A stretch of DNA of 64,000 nt from Sorangium cellulosum So0157-2 (lineage in GTDB: Bacteria; Myxococcota_A; Polyangia; Polyangiales; Polyangiaceae). Positions 26,446 through 35,629 of the stretch are shown in pieces. Each line of letters opens with the position of its first letter. Position 1 is the stretch's first letter. Made by a program: the position numbers and the translations under genes. The DNA is taken from contig NC_021658.1 of NCBI RefSeq assembly GCF_000418325.1, forward strand, positions 5,505,501-5,569,500, read 5' to 3'. Under the pieces are notes generated by a model. The model was not told the origin of the DNA and searched no databases. It saw nothing but the letters and a program-made list of their open reading frames with translations.

Positions 26446-27372
26446 ATGAGCGATGGTTTGACGACGGCCCAGGCGATCGAGGCAGCAAGATACAATGACG
26501 CCCGCGCGCTCGACCTGCTGGTCATGCTGCGGAGTTTCTTCGGCGTCGACCAGCAGGAGAGCAAACGCACCTATACCGAGGCGCTCGTGCAGCGCATCGC
26601 GTGGTTTCAGCGGCGCTTCGACCTCTCCGTCGACGGCAAGATAGGACCGACGACGCACCCGCTCATCCTCGAACAGCTGGGCGCCGCCGACGCGGGCCCG
26701 CTCTGGCCAGCCGAAGACGCGCCGCCGGAGGCCCGGCTCGCGCACTACACGATGCTGTGCAAGCTGGTGGGGCACGACCCCGCGGGATCGAGGACGACCT
26801 TGCTCGGCCTGCGCGGCGTCCGGCTCTTCGGCCTGCGCACCCATATCGTGAGGAGCCGGAGCGAGTACGACGACGCGTTCGTGCTGCTCAGGTTCCAGGG
26901 CGACGAGAAGGTGTACGAGTTCCGCGGCGCGACGCACCCGTACCAGACGACCTCGAAGGCCTCTCCGGACGCCGACGGTGATGGCCGTCCCGACGTCGGG
27001 ATGCTGAGGCCGGGGCACTACCATGTCGAGGCCCTGGCCGACCACTACAAGGGTCACCCGGCGCTCGTGGTCCTCCGCCCCTCGGGGGCGAACCGCGGGC
27101 GGCTCCCCGCATACCGTGACACGAACCACGACGGCCTCTTCGACGAGGCCGAGATGCGCGCGTCCGAGACGGCCACTTCCGGAGGGCAGGTGTCGGAGGG
27201 GATGGGGGCGTGGATGGATCAGGTCCTCTTTCATCCGGGCCTCGGATTCAGCTCGATCGGCTGTCAGACCGCGCGCTCCGAGGACATCAGGAAGCTCCAC
27301 GCGCTGGGCAAGTTCGAGTACCTGCTCGTCAATGCGGTGGACGTGCTCGCCCTCATGAAGCAGATGCGATGA
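26446..27372 (+). CDS. Peptidoglycan-binding-domain protein with Ca-binding-like loops
   Basis: 308 aa, preceded by GGGGAGG near 26430. Residues about 45-75 (YTEALVQRIAWFQRRFDLSV, DGKIGPTTHPLI) are a peptidoglycan-binding PGB_1 motif. The rest is not recognised. Two acidic loops, DADGDGRPDVG near 177 and DTNHDGLFDEAE near 225, match the DxDxDG pattern of EF-hand/dockerin calcium sites. A C-terminal GLGFSSIGCQTARSEDIRKL contains the only late Cys and resembles the catalytic loop of cell-wall enzymes, but no complete family motif is seen. No signal peptide is visible, so export, if any, is by another route. Confidence 0.7.
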   Translation: MSDGLTTAQAIEAARYNDARALDLLVMLRSFFGVDQQESKRTYTEALVQRIAWFQRRFDLSVDGKIGPTTHPLILEQLGAADAGPLWPAEDAPPEARLAHYTMLCKLVGHDPAGSRTTLLGLRGVRLFGLRTHIVRSRSEYDDAFVLLRFQGDEKVYEFRGATHPYQTTSKASPDADGDGRPDVGMLRPGHYHVEALADHYKGHPALVVLRPSGANRGRLPAYRDTNHDGLFDEAEMRASETATSGGQVSEGMGAWMDQVLFHPGLGFSSIGCQTARSEDIRKLHALGKFEYLLVNAVDVLALMKQMR

Positions 27373-27411
27373 AGGAGCCCCTGGGCTGAGGCGCGAGCAG
27401 CGCCCCGCGCC

Positions 27412-28272
27412 TCAGCGTGACAGGCGCGCCGCCAGGTAGCGACGCATGGACAGCGGCGCTCGGCCGAGCAGGCGCTCCAGCGTCGGATCCACGGCGGCGA
27501 ACTCGCGCTCGCGGCTCGCCGCGAACAGGCCGAGGAGCAAGTCCGCCCGATGTTCGGGGGCGCCGTGAGACACCATGTCCGCTCGGAACGCTCGATCGCT
27601 GACGGTCACCCGCGTGATCGAGCGCCCGAGGAGCTCCGAGGCGATCGCGGCGATCTCCGCGAGGTCGAGGGCCGCGGAGGCGGTGAGCGGCGGGGTCGAC
27701 CCCTCGAGGCGCGCCTCGTCCGTCAGCGCGATCACCGCCGCGTCGGCCAGGTCGCCGTGCTCGGTCCACGAGATCGGGCCGTCCTCTGGCGCGACGAGCT
27801 GGCCGGTCGTGAGCGCCCGCTCGAGGAGCATGAGCGCGGACGCGGCATAGAACCCGTTGCGGAGCGAGGTGAAAGCGACCCCCGACCTTTGCAGTGACGC
27901 CTCGGTGGCCGCGTGGTCGCGCATGGGCGCGAAGCGGGACGCCGGGTTCGAGCCCATGTGGCTCGTGTAGAGGACGCGGCGGGCGCCCGCCGCGCGAGCC
28001 GCCTCGATCGCGGCCTCATGCTGGCGCACCGCGGCCTCGCCTGCGCTGTCGATGGAGACGATCAGGACCTGCGAGGCGCCCTCGAAGGCATGGCGCAGGC
28101 TCGCGGGGTCCTCGAAGGTCCCCCGACGCACCCGTACGCCGCGCTCGGCGAGCGCGCTGGCCTGCTCCGGGCTGCGAACGCTGACGCCGAGCCGAGCGGC
28201 GGGCACGCGCTGGAGGAGCCGCTCCGTGATGGCTCGGCCGAGCTGACCGTTGGCTCCAGTGACGATGATCAT
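27412..28272 (-). CDS. NmrA/QorB-like NAD(P)-binding oxidoreductase
   Basis: 286 aa, start preceded by AGGAGG. The N-terminal MIIVTGANGQLGRAITERLL is the Rossmann glycine motif of atypical short-chain (NmrA/YtfG) proteins. ARRVLYTSHMGSNPASRFAP and TSLRNGFYAASALMLLERAL are typical of YtfG (NAD(P)H:quinone oxidoreductase 2). The usual Tyr-x-x-x-Lys is absent, as in the family. The gene is divergent from a LysR regulator at 28440, which probably controls it. Confidence 0.88.
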   Translation of the reverse strand: MIIVTGANGQLGRAITERLLQRVPAARLGVSVRSPEQASALAERGVRVRRGTFEDPASLRHAFEGASQVLIVSIDSAGEAAVRQHEAAIEAARAAGARRVLYTSHMGSNPASRFAPMRDHAATEASLQRSGVAFTSLRNGFYAASALMLLERALTTGQLVAPEDGPISWTEHGDLADAAVIALTDEARLEGSTPPLTASAALDLAEIAAIASELLGRSITRVTVSDRAFRADMVSHGAPEHRADLLLGLFAASREREFAAVDPTLERLLGRAPLSMRRYLAARLSR

Positions 28273-28439
28273 GACAACCTCCTGCCGCGCCGGGCGCAGC
28301 GACCGTGCGCGATCGTCCCGAGGACCACGCGGCTCTCGATGCCCCGCGCGGCCCGGGGACGATGGCGCGCTTCACGGGGTCGAACCTAGCGCCCGCCGCC
28401 GGAGCGCATTAGTGTGCTTGCCGGGAAGGAACTGTTGCC

Positions 28440-29387
28440 GTGGACGCACAGATCGATCTGGACCTCAACGACGCCGCGCTCCTCGTGCGGGTCGTCCGGG
28501 CGCGCAGCTTCTCGGCCGCCGCCCGCGAGCGCGGGGTGCCGGTCTCCACGGTGAGCCGGCGCATCGCGCGGCTCGAGTCCGCGCTCGGCGTCCGGCTCCT
28601 CGAGCGAACGACGCGGCGGCTGCGGCTCACCGACGCCGGGCGCGCGTACTTCGGCCACGCCGAACGCGCGATCGACGACCTCGCGCAAGGCACGCATCAC
28701 GTCCGCGAGCTCCAGAGCGAGCCGCGCGGGCGCGTGCGGATCGTGGCGCCGGTCTCCCTCGGCGCCGCGGTGGCGAGCGCCGTCTGCACCTACCTCGCGA
28801 AGCATCCCCGCGTGTCGGTCGACCTCGAGATCGATTCGCGGCGCGTCGACCTCCTCGCCGGGAGCTTCGATATCGCGATCGTCCCCGGCAAGGTGGACGA
28901 CACCACCGACTTCGTGGCGCGAGAGCTGTGGCGGGCGACGCGGAAGCTGCTGTACGCGAGCCCGCGCTACCTCGAGGCGCGGGGCGTTCCCCAGCGGGTC
29001 GAGGACCTCGCGCGCCACGATTGCATCGCGATGCACGCGACCGAGGGGATGGCCACGTGGACGCTCGGGCAAGGGCGCCGGAGGCGGCGCTTTGCCTTCG
29101 AGCCCCGCTTCTATGTGAGCGAGTCCTCCGCCGCCTACCGCGCGACGCTCGCGGGCATCGGCATCGCGATGCTTCCGGAGGTGTTCTGCGCCGAGGACGT
29201 GGCGGCGAAGCGCCTCGTCCGCGTCCTCGACGGCTACGAGGCCGAGGCCGGAGGCGTCAGCCTCGTCTACCGCGCGCATCGAGCCCTGACGGCCGCCGTC
29301 CGGACCTGCGTCGACCACCTCCTCGGGGAGCTGCCGGCGACCGACCCGGGGCGCGCCGGCCGCGGCCGCCGCGAGGACCGGCGGTGA
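28440..29387 (+). CDS. LysR-family transcriptional regulator
   Basis: 315 aa from GTG 28440, with GGGAAGGA 10-17 bp upstream. The HTH (RSFSAAARERGVPVSTVSRR) and effector domain (PRGRVRIVAPVSLGAAVASA, RVDLLAGSFDIAIVPGKVDD) are DmlR-like. It is divergent from the QorB-like gene. The stop overlaps the start of a phosphatase gene (GTGA), an unusual pairing that suggests the two are co-transcribed. Confidence 0.9.
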   Translation: MDAQIDLDLNDAALLVRVVRARSFSAAARERGVPVSTVSRRIARLESALGVRLLERTTRRLRLTDAGRAYFGHAERAIDDLAQGTHHVRELQSEPRGRVRIVAPVSLGAAVASAVCTYLAKHPRVSVDLEIDSRRVDLLAGSFDIAIVPGKVDDTTDFVARELWRATRKLLYASPRYLEARGVPQRVEDLARHDCIAMHATEGMATWTLGQGRRRRRFAFEPRFYVSESSAAYRATLAGIGIAMLPEVFCAEDVAAKRLVRVLDGYEAEAGGVSLVYRAHRALTAAVRTCVDHLLGELPATDPGRAGRGRREDRR

Positions 29388-29968
29388 GCGCGCGCATCAT
29401 CCTGGTTCGGCACGGCCGCTCGGCGCACGTCCACACCGGCTGGATCGACGCCGCCGGGTTCCAGCGCTGGCGCGACGCCTACGACGCCGCGGGCCTCTTG
29501 CCCGGGGAGAGGCCGCCGTCGGCGCTCCGGGCGCTGGCGACGCAGGCGGGCGCGGTGGTGGCGAGCGACCTGCCGCGCGCCCGCGCCTCGGCCGAGCTGC
29601 TCCTTCCCGGCGGCGAGATCGCCACGTCGGCGCTGCTGCGCGAGCTGGAGCAGCCGGCGCTGCCGCTGGGCAACGCGCGCGCGCCGCTCGCGGTGTGGGC
29701 GCTCGCGATCGGGCTCAGGAAGGCCTATGGCGCCCTCCGCGCCGAGCCGCCGCCCGCGGCGCACCAGCGCCAGGCCGCCGAGGCTGCCGAGTGGTTGATC
29801 GGGCTCGCGGCCCAGCGCGGCAGCGTGCTCGCGGTCACCCACGGCTGGCTGCGCGAGCTGCTGGCGCAGGCGCTGGCCGAGCGCCGGTGGAGGCGCGAGC
29901 ACGTGTCGGGGCGCTACGCCCACTGGAGCGCGTGGACGCTGACCGACGGGCGTCGATCCGGATCGTGA
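29384..29968 (+). CDS. Histidine phosphatase family protein
   Basis: 194 aa; GTG 29384 overlaps the LysR stop. The catalytic RHG motif is in IILVRHGRSAHVH near residue 8, the acid/base region in LLRELEQPALPLG, and the second catalytic His in VLAVTHGWLRELLAQAL near residue 150. The family removes phosphate from phosphoproteins, sugars or small metabolites through a phosphohistidine intermediate. The substrate is unknown. No signal peptide. Confidence 0.85.
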   Translation: MSARIILVRHGRSAHVHTGWIDAAGFQRWRDAYDAAGLLPGERPPSALRALATQAGAVVASDLPRARASAELLLPGGEIATSALLRELEQPALPLGNARAPLAVWALAIGLRKAYGALRAEPPPAAHQRQAAEAAEWLIGLAAQRGSVLAVTHGWLRELLAQALAERRWRREHVSGRYAHWSAWTLTDGRRSGS

Positions 29969-30037
29969 ATGCCCGCCCGGCGGGCCTGCTGCGACCAACG
30001 AGCTGAAACTGCCTGAGAGCGCGGAGCTTCGAACCGA

Positions 30038-30098
30038 CAAGGCGCCAAGGACGCCGAGAAAAAGACAATATCTTGGCGCTCTTGGCGCGCCTTGGCGG
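30038..30098. repeat. CTTGGCG-type inverted repeat element
   Basis: An AAGGCGCCAAGG half lies upstream and a TCTTGGCG..CTTGGCGCGCCTTGGCGG half downstream of an A-rich centre (AAAAAGACAATA). Together they can form a long imperfect hairpin. The CGCCAAG-type repeat looks like a dispersed intergenic element. It may also end transcription of the phosphatase gene. Confidence 0.55.
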
Positions 30099-30197
30099 TT
30101 TGCTTCTCGCCGACTCCTCCCCGGGGCGTAGCCTTGGCGCTCACGCGACGCGGGGGCGCGGCGTCTCGGGCCTCCGGTCGGGATCCGGGAGGGAACC

Positions 30198-31037
30198 ATG
30201 GCACGTGCGATGTTCTGTGCGCTCTTCACCGCAGTGACGCTCGCGCTCGCGATCGGATGCGCCGCCGGAAACGAGGCCTCGACGCCCAGGGCGGCCGCGA
30301 CTCAGGGCGGGCTGCGCCTCCCCGAGGGAGCGAGGTTCGTGGATCTCACGTATCCGTTCGACGACAGGACGATTTACTGGCCGACAGCCGCGACGGGCTT
30401 CGTGCTGAATCGGGTGCGCCACGGCCTCACCGAGGGTGGGTACTTCTACGCGTCGAACGACTTCTGCGCGCCGGAGCACGGCGGGACGCACTTCGACGCG
30501 CCCATCCATTTCGCGGAGGGCAAGAGCACCGCGGACGCCGTGCCGATCTCGCGCCTCGTCGCGCCGGCCGCCGTCGTGGACGTGTCGGCGGCCGCTGCGA
30601 AGGACGCCGATTACCGCGTGACGAGCGCCGACATCGAGGCCTTCGAGCGGGAACACGGCGCCATCGCGCCCGGCTCCGTCGTGCTGATCCGCACCGGCTG
30701 GGGGAGCCGCTGGCCCGATCGGAAGCGCTACCTCGGCGACGACACGCGCGGCGACGCGTCCAACCTGCACTTTCCCGGCATCGGCGAGGACGCCGCGCGC
30801 GCGCTCGTCGCGCGGAAGGTGGCCTCGGTCGGCATCGACACGGCGAGCATCGACCACGGGCCGTCGAAGGACTTCATCGCGCACCGGGTGCTCCTCGGCG
30901 CCGACGTCCCCGCCTTCGAGAACGTCGCCTCGCTCGAGGCGCTGCCGGCGCGCGGCGCGCTGGTCGTCGCGCTGCCCATGAAGATCCGCGGCGGCTCGGG
31001 GGGACCGCTGCGGATCATCGCGCTGCTCCCACGGTAG
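30198..31037 (+). CDS. Cyclase/kynurenine-formamidase-like lipoprotein
   Basis: 279 aa, preceded by GGAGGG. The N terminus has a signal and lipobox ending LALAIGC, so it is a lipoprotein. The cyclase-family metal site HGGTHFDAPIHF and the segments SVVLIRTGWGSRWPD and SVGIDTASIDHGPSKDFIAH are those of Mn/Zn-dependent cyclase (kynurenine formamidase-like) hydrolases. It probably hydrolyses an amide or ester outside the cytoplasm; the substrate is unknown. It is convergent with the kelch gene (22 bp between stops). Confidence 0.87.
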   Translation: MARAMFCALFTAVTLALAIGCAAGNEASTPRAAATQGGLRLPEGARFVDLTYPFDDRTIYWPTAATGFVLNRVRHGLTEGGYFYASNDFCAPEHGGTHFDAPIHFAEGKSTADAVPISRLVAPAAVVDVSAAAAKDADYRVTSADIEAFEREHGAIAPGSVVLIRTGWGSRWPDRKRYLGDDTRGDASNLHFPGIGEDAARALVARKVASVGIDTASIDHGPSKDFIAHRVLLGADVPAFENVASLEALPARGALVVALPMKIRGGSGGPLRIIALLPR

Positions 31038-31059
31038 CGCCGGCGCCGAGGCGTGAACG

Positions 31060-32325
31060 TCAATGCCTCTTCTTGCAGCCGCCGTAGCGCTCCACGCTCG
31101 CGAGCGTCGGCGGGTTGACGAAGTACGTCGCGTCATACCCGCCCGCGATGAGCACCGAGCCGTCTTGCAGCGTCGTCGCGGTGTGGAAGCCTCTCTGGAT
31201 CGGATCGTCGATCACGGTCCACGTATCGTTTGCCTCCTTGTAGATCTCCGCGCCCTCGCTGCCGACGGCCATCACGCGCCCGTGGTCCATGGGCGCCACG
31301 GCGGACGCCCAGGTGTGGCGGAAATTCGGCGGCGGGGTCGACGTCCACGTGTCGCTCGCGGGGTCGTAGATCTCGGCGGTCTCGCCGGCGTCGACGAGGA
31401 CCACGATCTCCTCCTCGGTTCCGCCGTAAATCCTGCCGCCGCCGCCGACCACCAGCACGCGCCCGCTCGGCAGCAGCGTGGCCGTGTGCTGCATGCGGGG
31501 CAGGTTCGTCGGCGCCGCCGCCGTCCACGCGCCCGTGGCCGGATCGTAGATCTCCACGCTGGTGCGACCTGCGGGCATCTCGTTACTGTTCAACGTGTAG
31601 CCGCCGACGACGAGCACGCGCCCGTCCTGGAGCAGCGTCGCCGTGTGCAGGTGGCGAGTCACCGACATCGATCCTGCGCTGGACCAGGTGTTCGCGGCAG
31701 GATCGTAGAGCACCGCCTCCTTGAGCACGCTGTCGTCGTCGCTGCCGCCCGTGCGCAGCAAAAGTCCGCTCGGCAGCGGGGTCAGCGCCGTCTGGGCGAA
31801 CTCCCAGCCGCGGGCCGCCTCGGCGGGCGTGAGGGGGACGCTCGTCGTCGCGCCCGTGCTCGGGTCGTAGACGAGCCCTCCCGGGCTGAAGAGCACCCTG
31901 CCATCCTGCAGGAGCGCCGCGCCCACGGGGTACATCGGGTAGGGCAGCGCGTCGCCGGTCGTCCACGTATCCGTGGCAGGATTGTAGAAGTCGACCGTCG
32001 TGGGGTAGGGGTAGTCGCCGCTGCCCCCGGCGACCATCACCTGGCCGTCCGGCATGAGCAGCGCGATGTGCCGCTCGCGCGCCTGGGGCAGCGGCGCCAC
32101 AGACGACCACGCCTCGTGGACGCCGACGTGGCGGCGGCACTTCTTCTTCGCGGGCTTCGCGTGGTGGCCGGCCTTCGGCGCCGCGCGTGCCTCGAGCGCC
32201 GCCTCCTCGGACGCGTCGTCCGCGAGGGCCGCGGGCTCCGACGCAGGGCCGCACCCGGCGGCCGCGAGCGCGGCGAGGGAAAGGCAGGCGACCAGACCAC
32301 GATGACGTCGACCGGTGATAGACAT
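31060..32325 (-). CDS. Kelch-repeat lipoprotein
   Basis: 421 aa. A signal with lipobox (SLAALAAAGC) is followed by an Ala/Lys-rich linker and a chain of kelch repeats of the form LLQDGRVLVVGGYTLNSNEM / VEIYDPATGAWTAAAP, at least six, expected to form one beta-propeller. The cysteine in KKCRRH and a second in YGGCKKRH at the C terminus may close the propeller. Myxobacterial genomes carry many such secreted kelch proteins; a binding role at the cell surface is likely. It is transcribed divergently from the GH43 gene. Confidence 0.88.
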   Translation of the reverse strand: MSITGRRHRGLVACLSLAALAAAGCGPASEPAALADDASEEAALEARAAPKAGHHAKPAKKKCRRHVGVHEAWSSVAPLPQARERHIALLMPDGQVMVAGGSGDYPYPTTVDFYNPATDTWTTGDALPYPMYPVGAALLQDGRVLFSPGGLVYDPSTGATTSVPLTPAEAARGWEFAQTALTPLPSGLLLRTGGSDDDSVLKEAVLYDPAANTWSSAGSMSVTRHLHTATLLQDGRVLVVGGYTLNSNEMPAGRTSVEIYDPATGAWTAAAPTNLPRMQHTATLLPSGRVLVVGGGGRIYGGTEEEIVVLVDAGETAEIYDPASDTWTSTPPPNFRHTWASAVAPMDHGRVMAVGSEGAEIYKEANDTWTVIDDPIQRGFHTATTLQDGSVLIAGGYDATYFVNPPTLASVERYGGCKKRH

Positions 32326-32716
32326 GGTAGGACCTCGTCAGGCGTTGGGGGAGGGTGAAGCCGTCTTCTGCGGGGGACACGCCCCGAGCGCAACCGACGA
32401 TCCTACCAGACGGCCGCGCGGGGGAGCACCTATCCTCCAGGACGCCACCGGAGCCTCCCGTGCCCGAGGCGCTCCCTTCCGTGCTCTCGTAGGAACTCGA
32501 GACGAACTCTCGTGGGACAGCTCCCGCGGGCGCCGTGGCCGGCCGCCCGCCGCCGCGCACCCGTCGCGGTCGAGAGCCCGCGCGGGTCCTTTTGTTTTGA
32601 CATTGGTTATGTTAACGTTAACAATACGGTCTCCGGCTCGGATCCTTGCTCATTCAGGTGCGTGATCCCGCCTCGGGCGGCGAAACCTCGCAGATCCCCG
32701 ACCGGCTAGGTTCAAC
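32326..32716. other. Divergent intergenic region (kelch / GH43)
   Basis: 391 bp. The AT-rich stretch at 32591-32625 carries the GH43 promoter and operator. Nothing gene-like was seen. Confidence 0.6.
32597..32625 (+). promoter_or_regulatory. Sigma-70 promoter with LacI-type operator for GH43
   Basis: TTGACA at 32597-32602 (perfect -35), a 17-bp spacer and AACAAT at 32620-32625 (4/6 -10). The perfect 14-bp palindrome TGTTAACGTTAACA at 32610-32623 sits in the spacer and -10, ideal for repression. The centre CG with A/T arms is the style of LacI/GalR-family sugar repressors. No such repressor gene lies in the window. Confidence 0.7.
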
Positions 32717-34039
32717 ATGAAGAGGCGAGAACTCTCTTTCTTGGGAGCGCAGTCTCTGGCGCTCGTCATCGCTGGGCTCTGGCTCACGGCTTGCGACTCG
32801 TCCGGCCAAGCGTCGAGCGGCGCCGGCAGCGCCGGAGGCGCCGGTGGACAGGCCGAAGGCGCCGGTGGACAGGCTGAGAGCGGCACCGCCACGACCGGCA
32901 ACACCAGCAGCGTCGTCACGACCGGCAGCTCCGCCACCACGGGCGGCACCGGCGGCGGGACGGGCGGGACGATCGATCCCGGGGAGGGCGGCGGCGGGAC
33001 CGACGGCGCCGGCGGCGAGGACGACGCGCCACCCCCGACGGAGTTCGACAATCCCATCATCAAGTACGACGCGCCAGATCCGACGAGCGGTCCTGGAGAC
33101 CCCATTTTTACCGCGGATGGCGCCGCCATGGTCTGGAACAACAAGGTCTACCTGTATACTGGCCATGACGAGCAGGCCGAGGGGGCGAGCGGTTATCGCA
33201 TGTTCGACTACCGGCTCTGGACCTCGTCCGACATGGTCCGCTGGGAGAACGAGGGCGCGGTGATGCGCTACGACGTGTTCTCCTGGGCTCGCGGCGGCGA
33301 GTCGACGGGCAACGCCAACGCGGGGCAGGTGGTCCATCGCGACGACAAGGACGGCAACCCGAGGTTCTATTTCTACGCGCCGGTGGAGGGAGGCCAGTCC
33401 GGCTACGGAATCTCGATCGGCGTCGCGGTCGCGGACAAGCCGGAGGGACCGTTCAAGGACGCACGTGGAGTCCCGCTCATCTTCCTGGCCGACACCCAGG
33501 GCACGGCAGAGCATTCGTGGCGCAACCTCGACCCGACGGTCCTCGTCGACGACGACGGCCGTGTCTACATGTACTGGGGAAATGGAGTCCTGTACTGGGT
33601 CGAGCTCGAGCAGGATATGATCCACCTGAAGGGGGAGACCTACACCACCGACGGCAGCGGGAAGGTGCAGAACCGCAGCCTCGGCAGCGCCCAGATCCAT
33701 GTGCTCAAGGACATCCCCAGCTACACCGAGGCGCCGTTCCTCTCCAAGCACGGCAGCCTCTATTACTTGACGTACGCTTCCGGGTTCCCGGAGACCATCT
33801 CCTACGCCACCAGCACATCGCCGGAAGGGCCGTGGCAACATCGGGGCGTCATCCTGGACCGGGTGCCGAACAGCGACACCATTCACCAGTCGCTCTTCGA
33901 CTTCAAGGGCGCCAGCTACCTCACGTACCACAACGCCGGGCTGCCGACCGGCGGCAGCTACCGACGATCGACATGCGTGGATCGCGCCTACTTCAACGAC
34001 GACGGGACCATCAAGAAGATCGTTCCGACGCACAGGTGA
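32717..34039 (+). CDS. Glycoside hydrolase family 43-like lipoprotein
   Basis: 440 aa. The signal ends in the lipobox LWLTAC, then comes a ~75-residue Gly/Ser/Thr linker containing a 21-bp duplicated unit (GAGGQAE twice). The catalytic five-bladed propeller follows. Likely GH43 residues are the base Asp in GDPIFTADGAAMVW, the pKa-modulating Asp in RNLDPTVLVDDDG and the acid Glu in YTEAPFLSKHGSLYYLTYAS. GH43 enzymes remove arabinose or xylose from arabinan and xylan. A sugar-type operator in the promoter fits inducible expression. A second lipoprotein esterase with a similar linker is encoded at 59428. Confidence 0.88.
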   Translation: MKRRELSFLGAQSLALVIAGLWLTACDSSGQASSGAGSAGGAGGQAEGAGGQAESGTATTGNTSSVVTTGSSATTGGTGGGTGGTIDPGEGGGGTDGAGGEDDAPPPTEFDNPIIKYDAPDPTSGPGDPIFTADGAAMVWNNKVYLYTGHDEQAEGASGYRMFDYRLWTSSDMVRWENEGAVMRYDVFSWARGGESTGNANAGQVVHRDDKDGNPRFYFYAPVEGGQSGYGISIGVAVADKPEGPFKDARGVPLIFLADTQGTAEHSWRNLDPTVLVDDDGRVYMYWGNGVLYWVELEQDMIHLKGETYTTDGSGKVQNRSLGSAQIHVLKDIPSYTEAPFLSKHGSLYYLTYASGFPETISYATSTSPEGPWQHRGVILDRVPNSDTIHQSLFDFKGASYLTYHNAGLPTGGSYRRSTCVDRAYFNDDGTIKKIVPTHR

Positions 34040-34186
34040 TCGATCGCGCGCGCATCGACGGAGATCTTCCCGGGGATCGTGGCGAAGCAGGTGGCGTGAG
34101 CGAGGGCGATAACGCCGGTGCCGACAGCGCCGGCGCTCGGTGACACCCCATCAGCCGTGACGCCGACCGCGGCGCCGCCCGACCCG

Positions 34187-35626
34187 TCACGCCACCACGC
34201 CCGCCCTCTCCATCGCCCCCCGCGCGCTCGCCACCGCCGCGAACCGCTGCGCCAGGTACTCCGCCACCCGCGCGTGCTGGCTGAACACCGCGTTGAACCG
34301 GAGGTGCGGATCGCCCGCACCGTCCGCCATGAACGTCGCCCCGCGCGCCAGCAGGATCTTGTTGAGATAAGCGTCCTTCACCAGCTCGTCGACGTCCACG
34401 CCGCGCGGCACCGCGCCCCAGAGGAACAGCCCGCCCTCGCCCGGATGGTCGAGCAGCACGCCGGCGTCGCGCAGCCGGCGCGCCGCCGCGTTCCGCGCCG
34501 CGCCGAGCTTCTGCTGCAGCCGGTCGATGTGCTTGCGCCACCTGCCGGCCGACAGCACCTCCAGCAGCACGAGCTCGTTCAGCGCGCCGGTCGTCAGCAC
34601 CGAGTAGATCTTCTCGCGCAGGAGCGGCTTCAGCCGCCCGGGCTCGGCCGCGATGTAGCCGAGGCGCAGCGCCGGGCTCAGCGCCTTGCAGAAGCTCGAA
34701 TAATAGACGACCCCGTCCAGCCCCGAGAGCTGCGCCAGCCGCGTCGGGTGCCCGGGGTGGAAGTGACCGTGCACGTCGTCCTCGGCGATGAGCACGCCGT
34801 GCTGGTGCGCGATCAGCAGCGCGCGGTGCAGGTTCGCGGCGCTCGACCCCCAGCCGGTCGGGTTGTGCAGCACGCTCTGCAGGAACATCAGCTTGGGCCG
34901 GTGCTCGCGGCACGCGGCCTCCAGCGCCCCGAGATCCACGCCGTCGGGCCTCCGCGCGACCGGCACGATGCGGTAGCCCGCCTGCCGCAGGCGGCCGAAC
35001 ATCAGGAAATAGCCGGGGTTCTCCACGAGCACCGCGTCGCCCGGCTGGAGGGTGCTCCGGCAGATCAGGTCGATGGCGTGCGTGCCGCCCCAGGTGGTGA
35101 GCACGCGGCCCGCGTCGGCCGGGATGCCCTGCGCGCGCAGCAGCGTCGCGATCCGCTCGCGCAGCGCGGGCAGCCCCTGCGGCGGGCAGCGCGCCGCCAT
35201 GCCGGCGTCGCTCCGGGCGAGCGCGCGCTGGAGCACCGTCGCGGGGATTGCGTCGCTCAGCCAGCTCGCCGGGAGGGCGCCGCTGCTCGCCAGCAGCACG
35301 CCGGCGCGCTGGTCGTTCGACTGCTGCGCCAGCCACACCGGCTCCTGCTCCTCCCCGGCCTCGAGCCACGCCTCGCTCGGCATCGGCGACGCCGCCTCGC
35401 ACACGAAGTATCCGAACTTCCCGCGCGATGCGACGAGCCCGGCCGCCGCCAGCCGATCGTAGGCCGCGACCACGGTGTTGGGGCTCACGCCCAGCTGACC
35501 GGACAGCTGGCGGATCGACGTCAGCCGCGCGCCGGGCGGCAGGCGCGCGCCCTCGATCAGCGCGCGCAGCCGCGCCTCGATCTGGTCGGCCAGGGGAACG
35601 GCGGAGTCGCGGTCGAGCGAGAACAT
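34187..35626 (-). CDS. MocR-family regulator (GntR HTH + aminotransferase fold)
   Basis: 479 aa. The N-terminal GntR winged helix (IRQLSGQLGVSPNTVVAAYD) is joined to a fold-type I aminotransferase domain with NPTG (SVLHNPTGWGSSAANLHRAL), AEDDVHGHFHPGHP and the PLP lysine in YYSSFCKALSPALRLGY. MocR regulators sense PLP and amino compounds and do not usually catalyse transamination. The start is 3 bp after the stop of the LysE gene, so exporter and regulator form one operon. Amino-acid export control is the likely role. Confidence 0.92.
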   Translation of the reverse strand: MFSLDRDSAVPLADQIEARLRALIEGARLPPGARLTSIRQLSGQLGVSPNTVVAAYDRLAAAGLVASRGKFGYFVCEAASPMPSEAWLEAGEEQEPVWLAQQSNDQRAGVLLASSGALPASWLSDAIPATVLQRALARSDAGMAARCPPQGLPALRERIATLLRAQGIPADAGRVLTTWGGTHAIDLICRSTLQPGDAVLVENPGYFLMFGRLRQAGYRIVPVARRPDGVDLGALEAACREHRPKLMFLQSVLHNPTGWGSSAANLHRALLIAHQHGVLIAEDDVHGHFHPGHPTRLAQLSGLDGVVYYSSFCKALSPALRLGYIAAEPGRLKPLLREKIYSVLTTGALNELVLLEVLSAGRWRKHIDRLQQKLGAARNAAARRLRDAGVLLDHPGEGGLFLWGAVPRGVDVDELVKDAYLNKILLARGATFMADGAGDPHLRFNAVFSQHARVAEYLAQRFAAVASARGAMERAGVVA

Positions 35627-35629
35627 GGG

